This document shows positions 1 to 8,245 of a DNA stretch of 64,000 nucleotides, piece after piece. How positions within the stretch are numbered: position 1 is the first letter of the stretch; every line of letters begins with the position of its first letter. The DNA comes from an uncultured Rhizobiaceae group bacterium (GTDB lineage Bacteria > Pseudomonadota > Alphaproteobacteria > Rhizobiales > Rhizobiaceae). The DNA lies in NCBI GenBank assembly GCA_937930845.1, contig CALHBJ010000002.1:181269-245268 (forward strand), written 5' to 3'. The notes under the pieces were generated by a model that saw nothing but the letters and a program-made list of their open reading frames with translations, made no database searches and was not told where the DNA came from. The position numbers and the translations under genes are program-made.

Positions 1-828
1 TGTGAGGCGCAGGAATGAGCAGCCCAGATAGAATGCGGTGGCAAAAAAATGGGCCGCAAGCAGCACATTGACGGACGAAAACAGGGCAATGGCGATAAGT
101 ATTTGAACCAGAACAAACAGAACCAAAGCCTGCGGTACTGTGATGACAGTCTTGGCACTCAAGTGGGGCCAGCGCTGTTTCAATCCATTCAAGGCGCGCT
201 CGGTCAGTGCCGGGCTGCAGCGGTTCTCCAGCGCCAGCATATTGGCCCGCCGGGTGGTTACACGAAGTCGGTTGCGAAAATGCGGGTGCCGGGTCAACAG
301 CGCGCGTGTCCCATCAAAATTCTCAAATGGCGGTGCAATGATGAATTGCCGTGGAGAAAATTGTCCCGCCCCATTCGGTTCAGCGTGATGTCCTTCGCTC
401 GCCACCAGCCGGGCCATTCGATCCAGTTCGTCCGGCGATGGCACGTTGATGAAAGGTTCACCCTGGACCAGGACATTTTCAACAAATGGCAATCCAAGTT
501 CGAAGGCAGCACAGGCTGCATAGTCATGTTCGCTAAGATCACCGTTTTGGTTCAGCGCCTGCGCCGCATTTATATTGAACAAGCGGGCCCTGAGCGCCGC
601 CTTTTGCAATACGGGCAATGCAATGCCAAACCGCGTCAGGAATTCGATGTCGGGTGGTAAATTAACGGCGATGCTGGTTTCGGTTGGCAATGGGCCAAGT
701 GGCGAATTACAGACCAGGTTCCCTGTTGGACCAGGTTCAATTCCCGGTTCGGGCGCAGACGACACGGCAGATGGCACAGATGGGCCAAAGCGGGGTTTAT
801 CCCCCGCCCCGTTTATGAAATCCAACAT
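1..828 (-). CDS. Glycosyltransferase family 2 protein, N-terminal part (runs off the left edge)
   Basis: The minus-strand frame stays open from an ATG at 826-828 to base 1, so 276 codons of a longer gene are visible. After a proline-rich, probably disordered first 60 residues, there is a helical module (about 65-140) with a 'LGLPFVENVL' stretch. A second module ('LLTRHPHFRNRLRVTT') follows, and then a strongly hydrophobic membrane segment near residues 232-270. This layout is what I know from the N-terminal regions of large alphaproteobacterial family 2 glycosyltransferases, where the catalytic domain follows the first membrane segments. That catalytic domain lies outside the window, so the activity is inferred. 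The gene follows luxR and luxI on the same strand, with a strong hairpin in the 147-bp gap. Co-regulation by quorum sensing is possible but not shown. Confidence 0.6.
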   Translation of the reverse strand, partial: MLDFINGAGDKPRFGPSVPSAVSSAPEPGIEPGPTGNLVCNSPLGPLPTETSIAVNLPPDIEFLTRFGIALPVLQKAALRARLFNINAAQALNQNGDLSEHDYAACAAFELGLPFVENVLVQGEPFINVPSPDELDRMARLVASEGHHAEPNGAGQFSPRQFIIAPPFENFDGTRALLTRHPHFRNRLRVTTRRANMLALENRCSPALTERALNGLKQRWPHLSAKTVITVPQALVLFVLVQILIAIALFSSVNVLLAAHFFATAFYLGCSFLRLT

Positions 829-927
829 CGTTCCCCCAGTCCGGCCGGTTCACGGCGGGTCGTCGCAGCGGGTTCGCAGGCAGCCGCAAATGATCAAACG
901 CGCAATGCGCTTGGGTGTGCATGTCAT

Positions 928-968
928 CTGTGTCGCCGGAGACTTAACGCCCCGCTCCGGCGACACAG
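928..968 (-). terminator. Perfect 14-bp inverted repeat downstream of luxI
   Basis: CTGTGTCGCCGGAG (928-941) and its exact reverse complement (955-968) enclose a 13-nt loop. The hairpin starts 8 bases past the luxI stop codon on the minus strand. It is GC-rich and very stable, but no T-run follows on that strand, so it could act as a terminator, an mRNA 3'-end stabiliser or an attenuator before the glycosyltransferase gene. Confidence 0.55.
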
Positions 969-975
969 GCTCGCT

Positions 976-1647
976 TCAGGCTGCTTGGGCATTTTGGCCT
1001 GAAGGGATGGATTGAGTGACCGAGTTTGGTCGATCACTCAATAAAGGGTGCGTTACGTTAAGCCGCCGCCGCATGTTGGAAAGAACCCGTTTGGAGACTT
1101 CAAAACTGCCCGCACACACAGGCCGCTTGCCATAGCCATCAGCGCGTCCAAGCTCAATCAGGTCCGCGCCCGCCATGTTGTAGAGCCGCCGCGTGGGCGG
1201 TTCATAATTGGATATCAGCGTATGAATACCGTGTTTGAGCGCCGTCTCGCACAGGGCCAGCAGCATAAGACAAAAGGCCCGCTTGGGGTCAATGTCTGGA
1301 AGATCACGTTCGATCATTTCCTCATCGATACACAACCGGGTCCCCTCCCAGATACCAGGTGCCATCAAGCTCACATTATTGGGAAATGTGTCCCTGAACA
1401 CGTCGTATAAGAGAGTGGGCCCGGTTGTCGGCAGCAGTCGCAGGCAGCCGTAGAGAATTGTTTTTTCGTCATTGCACCAAATCAGGTAAGCCGGGGTCGC
1501 ATCATCGTAGGCGTCAAGCTCGCCGCGCGCGCCAACGTTTACGTCCCAGCCCAGCTTGTCATGAAACACCTTTGCACGCAGGGCGAACATGAGATCCACA
1601 AGATTCTTGTGAGCCAGCCTGGAATGGTTTTCCAGAATAAGAAACAT
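976..1647 (-). CDS. LuxI-family acyl-homoserine-lactone synthase
   Basis: This cytoplasmic enzyme would make an N-acyl-homoserine lactone signal from S-adenosylmethionine and an acyl donor. The 223-residue length fits the family. The invariant LuxI residues are in place: R24, F28 and W34 in 'LRAKVFHDKLGW', D45 and D48 in 'ELDAYD', R70 in 'CLRLLP', and E101 and R104 in 'WEGTR'. The start is fixed by an exceptionally complete Shine-Dalgarno sequence. The luxR-type gene lies 98 bp upstream on the same strand, and a 20-bp dyad in that gap is a good candidate binding site. The C-terminal ~25 residues are polar and probably disordered. The acyl-chain specificity cannot be read from the sequence. 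Confidence 0.93.
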   Translation of the reverse strand: MFLILENHSRLAHKNLVDLMFALRAKVFHDKLGWDVNVGARGELDAYDDATPAYLIWCNDEKTILYGCLRLLPTTGPTLLYDVFRDTFPNNVSLMAPGIWEGTRLCIDEEMIERDLPDIDPKRAFCLMLLALCETALKHGIHTLISNYEPPTRRLYNMAGADLIELGRADGYGKRPVCAGSFEVSKRVLSNMRRRLNVTHPLLSDRPNSVTQSIPSGQNAQAA

Positions 1648-1650
1648 AAC

Positions 1651-1660
1651 ATCACCTCCT
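1651..1660 (-). promoter_or_regulatory. Full-length Shine-Dalgarno sequence of luxI
   Basis: On the minus strand AGGAGGTGAT precedes the luxI ATG by 3 bases. This is close to a complete complement of the 16S rRNA 3' end and suggests very efficient initiation once the transcript is made. Confidence 0.75.
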
Positions 1661-1717
1661 CGCTAGTGATGGTGTCAGTTTCTCTTTTCCTTATGAGTTC
1701 GCCAATTCCCTAAACTG

Positions 1718-1737
1718 CCCCCCTCAAATTTGGGGGG
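1718..1737 (-). promoter_or_regulatory. Candidate lux-box-like operator upstream of luxI
   Basis: Read on the minus strand the site is CCCCCCAAATTTGAGGGGGG, with perfect 6-bp arms around an 8-bp AT-rich centre. It is 20 bp long, the usual size of a LuxR-type site, and its near edge is 71 bp upstream of the luxI start codon. Related dyads occur upstream of luxR (2595-2611 and 2494-2511). It also lies 8 bp past the luxR stop, but no T-run follows, so a terminator role is less likely. Confidence 0.5.
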
Positions 1738-1745
1738 TTGGACCC

Positions 1746-2486
1746 CTAGTCCAGGGCGTCTGAATCGATAATACGCAGCATGGTGGCTTTATGAATTGCC
1801 TGAAACAGCGTGGCGCAACCCAATTTGTGTTTGGCAGATTTGCAGTAGTCGCGCACCGTATGTTCTGAGATGCCAAGTATGATGGCAATCGCGCCGGCGT
1901 CTTTGCCCTGGGCAACCCACGACAGGCACTGAATTTCCCGTGGTGAAAGTGCTGGCCGCTCGTCTTCCTTGCCGTAAAGGTCAAGAATCGCCTTGCGGTG
2001 CAGGATCTCAGCGCACTCGCCCAGCACCACCGCAATATCTTCAATCTTGGTGGCCCATTTTTCCGGGTCGATTGGGCTTGCAAAATTGACAATGGCCCTG
2101 CGGCGTCGGCGATCTGTCACAGGAATGAGGTAACCGGCACCACCAACGCCATGCTTGATTGCGTCTTCCACAAATGTGCCGGACTTTGGGTCACTCCAGT
2201 CCAGATCAGCCCACAGACAAGGCAGTGCGCGGGCAAAACCGCTTTGGGCCACAGGATCAATTTCGATGTAATTCATCACCAGATACTGGCGTACCCAATC
2301 GGAAGGATAGTTCGTTTTCACATAGGGCGTATCGATGGCTTTTCCTTCGTGGAAAGCCAGATGATACGTTGCAAATTCAATTTTGAAATACGCGCAAATT
2401 GCATCAATGCACGCATTGACGTCTGGAAGCGCGCTTAAATCTTCCAGAAATTTGTCATGCTCGCTGACAAGTGATGTCGGTTTCAT
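1746..2486 (-). CDS. LuxR-family quorum-sensing transcriptional regulator
   Basis: The 246-residue protein has an N-terminal autoinducer-binding domain (about 15-160) and a C-terminal LuxR-type helix-turn-helix (about 178-240). Signal-pocket residues are recognisable in 'YPSDWVRQYL', 'YIEIDPVAQ' and 'LPCLWADL' (the Trp, Tyr, Asp-Pro and second Trp positions known from TraR and LuxR). The HTH opens with 'LSPREIQCLSWVAQGK' and contains 'LGISEHTVRDY'. It lies directly upstream of luxI on the same strand and is very probably its cognate receptor. The start at 2486 has a GGAGG ribosome-binding site that overlaps one of the AAATTT dyads, which leaves room for autoregulation. Confidence 0.92.
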   Translation of the reverse strand: MKPTSLVSEHDKFLEDLSALPDVNACIDAICAYFKIEFATYHLAFHEGKAIDTPYVKTNYPSDWVRQYLVMNYIEIDPVAQSGFARALPCLWADLDWSDPKSGTFVEDAIKHGVGGAGYLIPVTDRRRRRAIVNFASPIDPEKWATKIEDIAVVLGECAEILHRKAILDLYGKEDERPALSPREIQCLSWVAQGKDAGAIAIILGISEHTVRDYCKSAKHKLGCATLFQAIHKATMLRIIDSDALD

Positions 2487-2493
2487 AGCCCAG

Positions 2494-2511
2494 CCTCCAA
2501 ATTTTTTGGGG
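2494..2511 (-). promoter_or_regulatory. AAATTT dyad overlapping the luxR ribosome-binding site
   Basis: The plus strand reads CCTCCAAATTTTTTGGGG. It resembles the luxI upstream dyad but is less symmetric, and its GGAGG on the minus strand is the luxR Shine-Dalgarno. Binding here would block transcription or translation initiation of luxR. This role is inference only. Confidence 0.3.
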
Positions 2512-2594
2512 CAAGCTAATATTTGTCCTTAACACCGAAATTCGGATGAGGACGGCAAGCAAATGACACTACGGGCAACGATTACCACCCGTGT

Positions 2595-2611
2595 CCCCCA
2601 AATTTGCCGGG
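2595..2611 (+). promoter_or_regulatory. Second lux-box-like dyad, upstream of luxR
   Basis: CCCCCAAATTTGCCGGG shares its first 12 bases (CCCCCAAATTTG) with the luxI upstream dyad and keeps a G-rich right arm. It lies 109 bp upstream of the luxR start codon, a plausible operator distance. Two such close copies flanking the two quorum-sensing genes make chance less likely. Confidence 0.4.
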
Positions 2612-2788
2612 AAAAACAAAAAAGGACAGCGATTGAACCTCATCAATAGTTCAACCGCAGAAATTGCCCAGCCCAGCGTAAATTCAGTGTAACGTTTAAA
2701 GGCGAGCGGTAAACAAAAAAGCGCCAAGCTGTGCATTACGTTGGGGAAATGCACAACATGGCGTTCAAATAATTAAATTTAAAAATTG

Positions 2789-3325
2789 CTATTTAGGGGC
2801 CAGCACCATCATCATTTGACGGCCTTCCAGCTTCGGTTCGGCTTCAACCTTGGCAATTTCTTCGGTGTCTTCCTTAACTTTCTTAAGGAGGTCCATGCCC
2901 AGATTCATGTGAGCCATTTCGCGACCGCGAAAGCGCAGCGTCACCTTGACCTTATCGCCCTCTTCAAAGAATCGGCGCACGGAGCGCATTTTCACATCAT
3001 AATCATGGGTGTCGATGTTGGGCCGCATCTTGATTTCTTTGACCTCGATGGTCTTCTGCTTCTTGCGCGCCTCAGCGGCTTTCTTTTGGGCAGCATATTT
3101 ATACTTGCCAAAATCAAGAATTTTGCAGATCGGAGGGCGATTTGTGGGGGATATCTCGACGAGATCCAGTCCCGCCTCCCTGGCCATTTCCAGTGCTGTT
3201 TCCAGCGCTACACTGCCGTGATTTGTGCCCTCATCGTCAATAAGCTGAACTTCAGGGGCGGTAATATCATTGTTTGCGCGGGGGCCGGATTTTTGCGGCG
3301 CGGCTGCTCGGTGTGGACGGCGAAT
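2789..3325 (-). CDS. infC: Translation initiation factor IF-3, with ATT start codon
   Basis: IF-3 binds the 30S subunit and checks start-codon/initiator-tRNA pairing. The protein carries the family core '[13 protein letters not shown]', 'GLDLVEISP', '[14 protein letters not shown]', '[17 protein letters not shown]' and '[13 protein letters not shown]'. The first in-frame ATG (3187) would delete the first 46 residues of the conserved N-domain. The frame continues upstream to an ATT codon at 3323-3325 preceded by AGGAG at the right distance, which gives 178 residues beginning (M)RRPHRAAP, the normal alphaproteobacterial IF-3 N-terminus. An AUU start is the known basis of IF-3 autoregulation in enteric bacteria. 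The gene stands alone here, with no rpmI directly downstream. Confidence 0.95.
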   Translation of the reverse strand: MRRPHRAAAPQKSGPRANNDITAPEVQLIDDEGTNHGSVALETALEMAREAGLDLVEISPTNRPPICKILDFGKYKYAAQKKAAEARKKQKTIEVKEIKMRPNIDTHDYDVKMRSVRRFFEEGDKVKVTLRFRGREMAHMNLGMDLLKKVKEDTEEIAKVEAEPKLEGRQMMMVLAPK

Positions 3326-3476
3326 GGTCGTTTTCTCCTAATTGATGAACCAGAACTGTCAAAAGCCGCTCGCGCGACGATCAACAACAAGGAGCCTATA
3401 GCATAATTGTTACGGAAAAACAGCGCTTGTGAAACTTGGTTTCAAACGCTCCCACTAAGCCTGATCTGGAGCCCGG

Positions 3477-4661
3477 CTATGACATCTCATCGCCGCCCAG
3501 CAGAGTGCGATACACGTCCAGCGTTTCGCGACACATCAGTTCCAGCGAAAACTGATCAAGCACAAATGCGCGGGCCCGTTTGCCCACTTTGGCCCGATCC
3601 CGGGCAGGCATCTCCATGATGGTGCGCATGGCATCGGCCATTTCAGCGGCGTTTCCAGGTTCAACCTTCCAGCCGGTGAAATTTCCCTTTGGAGCATCTT
3701 GCGGTGAGATGACCGTTTCTTCCACGGCTCCCAACCGGGTGACGATCAATGGATTTTCCAGCGCACTGGCTTCCACTGCTGCGCGCCCAAAAGCTTCCGC
3801 GTCGGTGGAGGCAACCACCACAGCATCTGCGGCGGCCATTGCCCCGGCTGGATCATCACAATGACCGGGCAGGATTACTTTGCCCTGCAAGCCATGGTCC
3901 TCGATTAATTGCTGCAAGCTTTCCAGATAGCCGGAACGTCCCTGGGCATCACCGGCCAACACACACCGCATATTGGGAAAATCTGCTGCCAGCTTGGCCG
4001 CGGCTTTGATTACAATTTTCTGGCCCTTCCACCCGGTCAAGCGTGCCAGATGAAGAAACACGAAATCCCCATCACCGCATTGCCAGGAATCCCGCAGGCC
4101 ATTTCGCCGTGCTTTTTTGACAGCTTTTGGGTCAAAGCGGGCAAAATCCGTACCCCGGGCAATAGCGATAATTCGTGGGGCAGCAAAAGGGTGCCGTTGC
4201 GCAATCAGTCTCGCAGTCCATTTGGAATTGGCGATCACACGGTCAGCGCGCGCCATGACGGAATTGTACCAGCCCTTAAAGGCATTCGATTGCGAATAGG
4301 CACCGTGATAAGTGGTGACAAATTTGCGCCCCGTGCGCCGCGCGGCAATGAGAGCCGACCAGGCGGGTGCCCGTGAGCGGGCATGAACAATGTCGATATT
4401 GTGTTCGCGAATGAACCGCGCCAGCAGAGCCGCATTGCGCCAGATCCTGATGGGGTTTTTGGTGTCGAGCGGCATATGAACATGCTGGCTGCCACCTTCT
4501 TCCAACTGGTGCAGCAAGCGCCCACCCTGGCTGGCAACAAATGATGTCCATCCCGCTGCGACAAGCGCCTCACCGATATCCAGCGCTGTCTGTTCGGCTC
4601 CACCGGTTCCAAGCGCGGGAATTACCTGCAGAATACGGGGCGGTCTTGAGGGTGGTGACAT
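3477..4661 (-). CDS. Family 4 glycosyltransferase (GT-B), probably envelope polysaccharide or LPS synthesis
   Basis: The 394-residue protein has the GT-B two-domain layout. The N-terminal domain begins 'RILQVIPALGTGGAEQTALDIGEAL', the typical glycine-rich acceptor-side loop. The C-terminal donor domain contains 'FLHLARLTGWKGQ' and the EX7E motif in 'EAFGRAAVEASALENP'. Members of this family transfer sugars from nucleotide-sugar donors onto lipid or polysaccharide acceptors at the inner face of the cytoplasmic membrane. Substrates cannot be named from sequence. No membrane segment or signal peptide is present. It is transcribed in the same direction as infC, ending 151 bp before the infC end of the gap, and divergently from the hydrolase gene at 4779. 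Confidence 0.85.
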   Translation of the reverse strand: MSPPSRPPRILQVIPALGTGGAEQTALDIGEALVAAGWTSFVASQGGRLLHQLEEGGSQHVHMPLDTKNPIRIWRNAALLARFIREHNIDIVHARSRAPAWSALIAARRTGRKFVTTYHGAYSQSNAFKGWYNSVMARADRVIANSKWTARLIAQRHPFAAPRIIAIARGTDFARFDPKAVKKARRNGLRDSWQCGDGDFVFLHLARLTGWKGQKIVIKAAAKLAADFPNMRCVLAGDAQGRSGYLESLQQLIEDHGLQGKVILPGHCDDPAGAMAAADAVVVASTDAEAFGRAAVEASALENPLIVTRLGAVEETVISPQDAPKGNFTGWKVEPGNAAEMADAMRTIMEMPARDRAKVGKRARAFVLDQFSLELMCRETLDVYRTLLGGDEMS

Positions 4662-4778
4662 GTTGGGAATATTCTTTGTGCCAATGTTGCGAAAGGAGAC
4701 GATGGGACGGATAGTGCACTGTCAGGGGCGCTTACCAACGCGCTCCCGGTAATGAAGATTGGGATGCAATAGAGGGAA

Positions 4779-5588
4779 ATGCTTCCGTTGGAAAAGACTA
4801 TTTCACACGAACATGAATGGCTCGGCAATACGACACGCCTTGCTGCAAAAATGCTCACGGCAACGCGGGACACCGTTCCCGGTCTGGTTTGGCTTGGCGG
4901 GTTCCGTTCCGACATGGAGGGTTCAAAGGCGCTGAAGCTGTTTGAATTTGGCCAAAACACAGGCGCTGCCGCATTGCGCTTTGACTATTCTGGCCACGGC
5001 CAATCTGGCGGAGATTTTGCCGAAGGTACAATTTCGCGCTGGGTCGAAGAGAGTCTGTCGATCATTCGCGCTCACACCCAAGGCCCCCAGATTCTTGTCG
5101 GCTCCTCCATGGGCGCCTGGATTGCCCTGCGTGTTGCCCAGCGGTTGCAGGAATTGGGTGAACAGGATCGACTGGCAGCCATGGTGTTAATTGCCCCGGC
5201 CCCCGATTTCACTGTTGAATTGATGGAACCTGAATTCACACCCGATCAGAAACATGAATTAGCAACAAATGGGTTCATCCTGGAACCCAGCGCTTATTCT
5301 GACGAACCCACCAAGATTACCAGCGGGCTTATTGAAGACGGTCGCAACAATTTGCTGTTGAGCGGCGAGATCGCTTTGGGGGTGCCTGTGAGAATTTTGC
5401 AGGGAATGCAGGATCCCGATGTCCCCTGGCAACACGCCATGCGCCTGGTTGAACAACTCAGTCAGGACGATGTTGTTGTGACTATGATCAAGGATGGAGA
5501 CCATCGGTTGTCGCGGGAACAGGATCTGGAAATGCTTGAACGGGCATTGGCTGATGTTGTTGCTGCATCGCAATCGGCATCTTCTTAA
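4779..5588 (+). CDS. Alpha/beta hydrolase, serine-hydrolase type
   Basis: This 269-residue cytoplasmic protein has the alpha/beta-hydrolase fold signatures. The nucleophile elbow is G-S-S-M-G with Ser110, the oxyanion-region segment is 'WLGGFRSDMEGSKA', the acid is likely in 'GMQDPDVPW', and the catalytic His in 'KDGDHRLSR'. Its substrate is unknown; relatives are called esterases, lipases or peptidases. It is divergent from the GT4 gene, with about 117 bp between the starts, so the two promoters are probably in that gap. No signal peptide is visible. Confidence 0.85.
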   Translation: MLPLEKTISHEHEWLGNTTRLAAKMLTATRDTVPGLVWLGGFRSDMEGSKALKLFEFGQNTGAAALRFDYSGHGQSGGDFAEGTISRWVEESLSIIRAHTQGPQILVGSSMGAWIALRVAQRLQELGEQDRLAAMVLIAPAPDFTVELMEPEFTPDQKHELATNGFILEPSAYSDEPTKITSGLIEDGRNNLLLSGEIALGVPVRILQGMQDPDVPWQHAMRLVEQLSQDDVVVTMIKDGDHRLSREQDLEMLERALADVVAASQSASS

Positions 5589-5684
5589 GCACGCCGCAGT
5601 TGGCTAATTCAAAAATCTCCTCCACTATGACTATCACATGAGGTGATTGACGATAAATTAGTCGATCAACAAGGTAGCAGGGTC

Positions 5685-7532
5685 ATGGTGGAGGATCATC
5701 AAGTCAATCCGTCCAAGGCAACACACAGGGACGTGGAAGAAACGCTGGCGGCGGTTCTGCGGTCCGGCGCTTTTAATGGCTCGGCCCAATTGTCGGATTT
5801 TCTGACGTTCATCGTTCGAAAAACGCTCGCAAACCAGCACGAAGATATAAAAGCCTATTCCATCGCCGTTGACGCTTTGGGGCGTTCGGAAGATTTTGAC
5901 CCCCAGACTAATGCGGCTGTTCGTGTGGCCGCCGGCCGGCTGCGACAAGCTCTTTCCGCTTACAATGCCAGTGAAGAATCCGCGGAAAACCCGGTTCGCA
6001 TTGAGCTGGCTTCCGGCTCCTACGTGCCGGTTTTTGTGGTCAATGAGAGTGAAACCAAAACACTTTCATCCCAAGGCGAGCCCACGGGCAAGTTGGACGA
6101 AATTGCCCCGCTGCCATCGCTAGCCAAAACCCCTTTGGCCCCCAATCTTCAAGGGGAAATCGCCAACACCAAAACGCCGGCAAAACCGGCGAGAACTCCG
6201 ATCGCTGTCGGCTTGGTGGTAACCGGGTTGATTGTGGCGCTGGCGGCAGTTTTGTCGACAATCAGATCATTGGACTACGCGGACAATCCGCCCATCGCCA
6301 AACCCGCTTCCTCCACTAAGGTCGCAGGCAGTTCCGCGGGCACCGACATAAATGCGCAAGAAGTCATGTTGCGTCCAACTGTTTTTGCCACCCTTGCACT
6401 GCCCGATGATGAATATCCTGACTGGCTAAAGTTGGGTGAATTGAGAGATGCCATCAATGTGGCCATTGCCCGGTTTGAAGATTACAAATTTCTGGGCACA
6501 ACGATTGTGCGTAAGGAAAACGCCCAGCCCGCCCGCACCGCCGACTATCAAATTCAGCTCACTGCCCACAGGCGCGAAGATGAAGTGCGTTTTTATGGCA
6601 GCCTCACCCGTGCGGTTGATGGCGAGGTGCTATGGACGGTCCAACGCGCCATTTCCCGTCCGGCATCACTGACTGACCGGAAAATTGTAGACATGATTTC
6701 GCGTGAGGCCTCCCCGCTCTTTTCGCCCTATGGCATTATTTACGCAGACATTGCCAAAGGCATGCTCAACCGGCCTGCAACGACCTGTTTCGTAAAAACC
6801 TATCAATATTTCTACTCCAAAACCGATGCGAAACATGCCGAGGCCCGTGAATGCAGCGAAAAACTCATCAAGGATGGCATGGCCACATCGGGCATCCATT
6901 CCGCACTGACTTTTCTGCATCTGGACACCTATCGGGAAGATCGCAATCCGCGCGCCGGGCAACAACCGCTCCTGGCGGCTGCCAATCATGCCAACATCGC
7001 CCTGCGCCTTGCACCGCTTTCAGCCAGGGCACATCAGGCCCGATTTGCAGTTTTCAAAGTTCAAGGCGACCGTGCACGGGCACGGGCATCGGCAGAAAGG
7101 GCATTGCAGCTTAACCCGTATGACAGCGACATCATCGCTGACTTTGGCGCATGGAAAATATCAATTGGCGAAGTCAGTGGCGGACGGGCACTTTTTAAGC
7201 GGGTGGATGAAGAGCTGATCTCCCGTCCGGCCTGGCTTATGTTCTACAAGTTTCTTGCCGCCGAGTTGGAGGGTGACCGGGCACAGGTCGCACGGCTATC
7301 GCGGTTGATGGATGTCAAACGCTCTCCATTGACGGCGATGGCCGTGGCAATTGGTGCCCATCAAAGCGGGCGCAAGGACGATGTCAAAAAAGCCTGGAAC
7401 GAGTTGAAGACCAACGCCCCGAAAATTGTTGCGGACCCCATGAGCAATCTGCTCAAGCGTGGATTTGCCCCTGAGGTGGCCCAGAAATTGATCGACCGCT
7501 TTATGGAAACGGACATGAAGTCTGGCTCGTGA
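5685..7532 (+). CDS. Membrane-anchored TPR protein with an N-terminal adenylate-cyclase-associated-type domain
   Basis: The protein has about 615 residues from the ATG at 5685; an in-frame GTG at 5643 would add 14. The N-terminal ~110 residues ('VLRSGAFNGSAQLSDFLTFIVRKTL', 'IKAYSIAVDALGR', 'FDPQTNAAVRVAAGRLRQAL') match a cytoplasmic module I know from rhizobial proteins that carry TPR or cyclase domains. A single membrane helix follows near residues 170-193 ('IAVGLVVTGLIVALAAVLST'). The periplasmic part ends in TPR-like helical pairs ('ARAHQARFAVFKVQGDRARARASAERALQLNPYDSDI'). No cyclase catalytic motif is seen. A signalling or scaffold role is inferred, with no defined partner. It follows the hydrolase gene on the same strand. 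Confidence 0.7.
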   Translation: MVEDHQVNPSKATHRDVEETLAAVLRSGAFNGSAQLSDFLTFIVRKTLANQHEDIKAYSIAVDALGRSEDFDPQTNAAVRVAAGRLRQALSAYNASEESAENPVRIELASGSYVPVFVVNESETKTLSSQGEPTGKLDEIAPLPSLAKTPLAPNLQGEIANTKTPAKPARTPIAVGLVVTGLIVALAAVLSTIRSLDYADNPPIAKPASSTKVAGSSAGTDINAQEVMLRPTVFATLALPDDEYPDWLKLGELRDAINVAIARFEDYKFLGTTIVRKENAQPARTADYQIQLTAHRREDEVRFYGSLTRAVDGEVLWTVQRAISRPASLTDRKIVDMISREASPLFSPYGIIYADIAKGMLNRPATTCFVKTYQYFYSKTDAKHAEARECSEKLIKDGMATSGIHSALTFLHLDTYREDRNPRAGQQPLLAAANHANIALRLAPLSARAHQARFAVFKVQGDRARARASAERALQLNPYDSDIIADFGAWKISIGEVSGGRALFKRVDEELISRPAWLMFYKFLAAELEGDRAQVARLSRLMDVKRSPLTAMAVAIGAHQSGRKDDVKKAWNELKTNAPKIVADPMSNLLKRGFAPEVAQKLIDRFMETDMKSGS

Positions 7533-8245
7533 TATCAATTATTGAGAACAATTGTCTCAAAAAATAACAAAATTGTAGAGTCCGACAGGGTGCATACTTA
7601 ACATCGTTGTCGATTTAGGTATCTGAAATAATAGAGAAATATAGAAGTGTAACACTATGTAACGGTTACATGCCTTTAATCCCGTGCGGTTTCACTCCAT
7701 GTGACCGCTGTCGCCGTCAGGAGCGGGGCGCAAAACCTGCTGTCAAAAGCAGGTAAGTTCCTGCGGCGATACATGCATGCTCTGCCGACTTTGCAAGTGG
7801 CCGGTAAGATTTGCATGAGAAGCTGCGCTGCTGCATTTCCGACCCAACCCTCATAACGGGGTGCGCGGCGCAGCTTCGTCTCGTCGTTGACTGTGGGGCT
7901 TTCCTCCCAAAGCTTAATGTCCGACGGGACATTGTAGATGGCACTGCGGAAGGACATTTTGGTACGCAGTGTCCATGGGCTGATGCCGCGCCTGAAACCG
8001 ATCGGGGCAAATTAAGATCGGCACAGGCGCGGCATTGTTCATCACCAATGCCGCATGATTGAAAGTCTTTGCCAAAGTCTTTGCCGGGGTGAGGAATTAA
8101 CTCCCAGCCCTTCAGCACTTTCTTCATTCAATCCGAGATTGCCGGTATTGATGCTTTTCAATAGGAATTGATCAGAATTTCTTTCAGCCAGAGCGATGTT
8201 TTGGTAGATTTAATTCACCTCGCCCCGTGAAAGCCCGACCCTCCC
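7533..8245. other. 713-bp region without a confident gene
   Basis: The first ~150 bases are AT-rich and contain the perfect palindrome at 7657-7671. Minus-strand frames of 93 codons (7676-7957) and 136 codons (7717-8127) overlap each other in different registers and show no recognisable domain or good ribosome-binding site. A short tandem repeat of 'gtctttgcc' lies near 8063-8083. The stretch looks like either degenerate coding sequence or an unrecognised small gene; I cannot choose. Confidence 0.5.
7657..7671. promoter_or_regulatory. Perfect palindrome, operator-like
   Basis: ATGTAACGGTTACAT has 7-bp arms around one base. A further TGTAAC half-site lies 11 bases upstream of the palindrome's own TGTAAC. 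Palindromes of this size and style are typical for dimeric repressors such as the TetR family, but no such gene is next to it. Confidence 0.3.

Larger units (their letters stand above)
2487..2788. other. Intergenic region between luxR and infC
   Basis: No convincing gene is seen in these 302 bases. A 61-codon minus-strand frame (2569-2754) has no supporting features. The stretch holds the luxR upstream region with two AAATTT dyads, and an AT-rich segment just beyond the infC stop codon. Confidence 0.6.

Noticed and set aside
49..660. Plus-strand frame of 203 codons
   Set aside because: It is the shadow of the minus-strand glycosyltransferase frame, which is open over the whole 828 bases and reads as a real protein.
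2569..2754. 61-codon minus-strand frame between luxR and infC
   Set aside because: No ribosome-binding site or domain, and it overlaps probable regulatory DNA of luxR.
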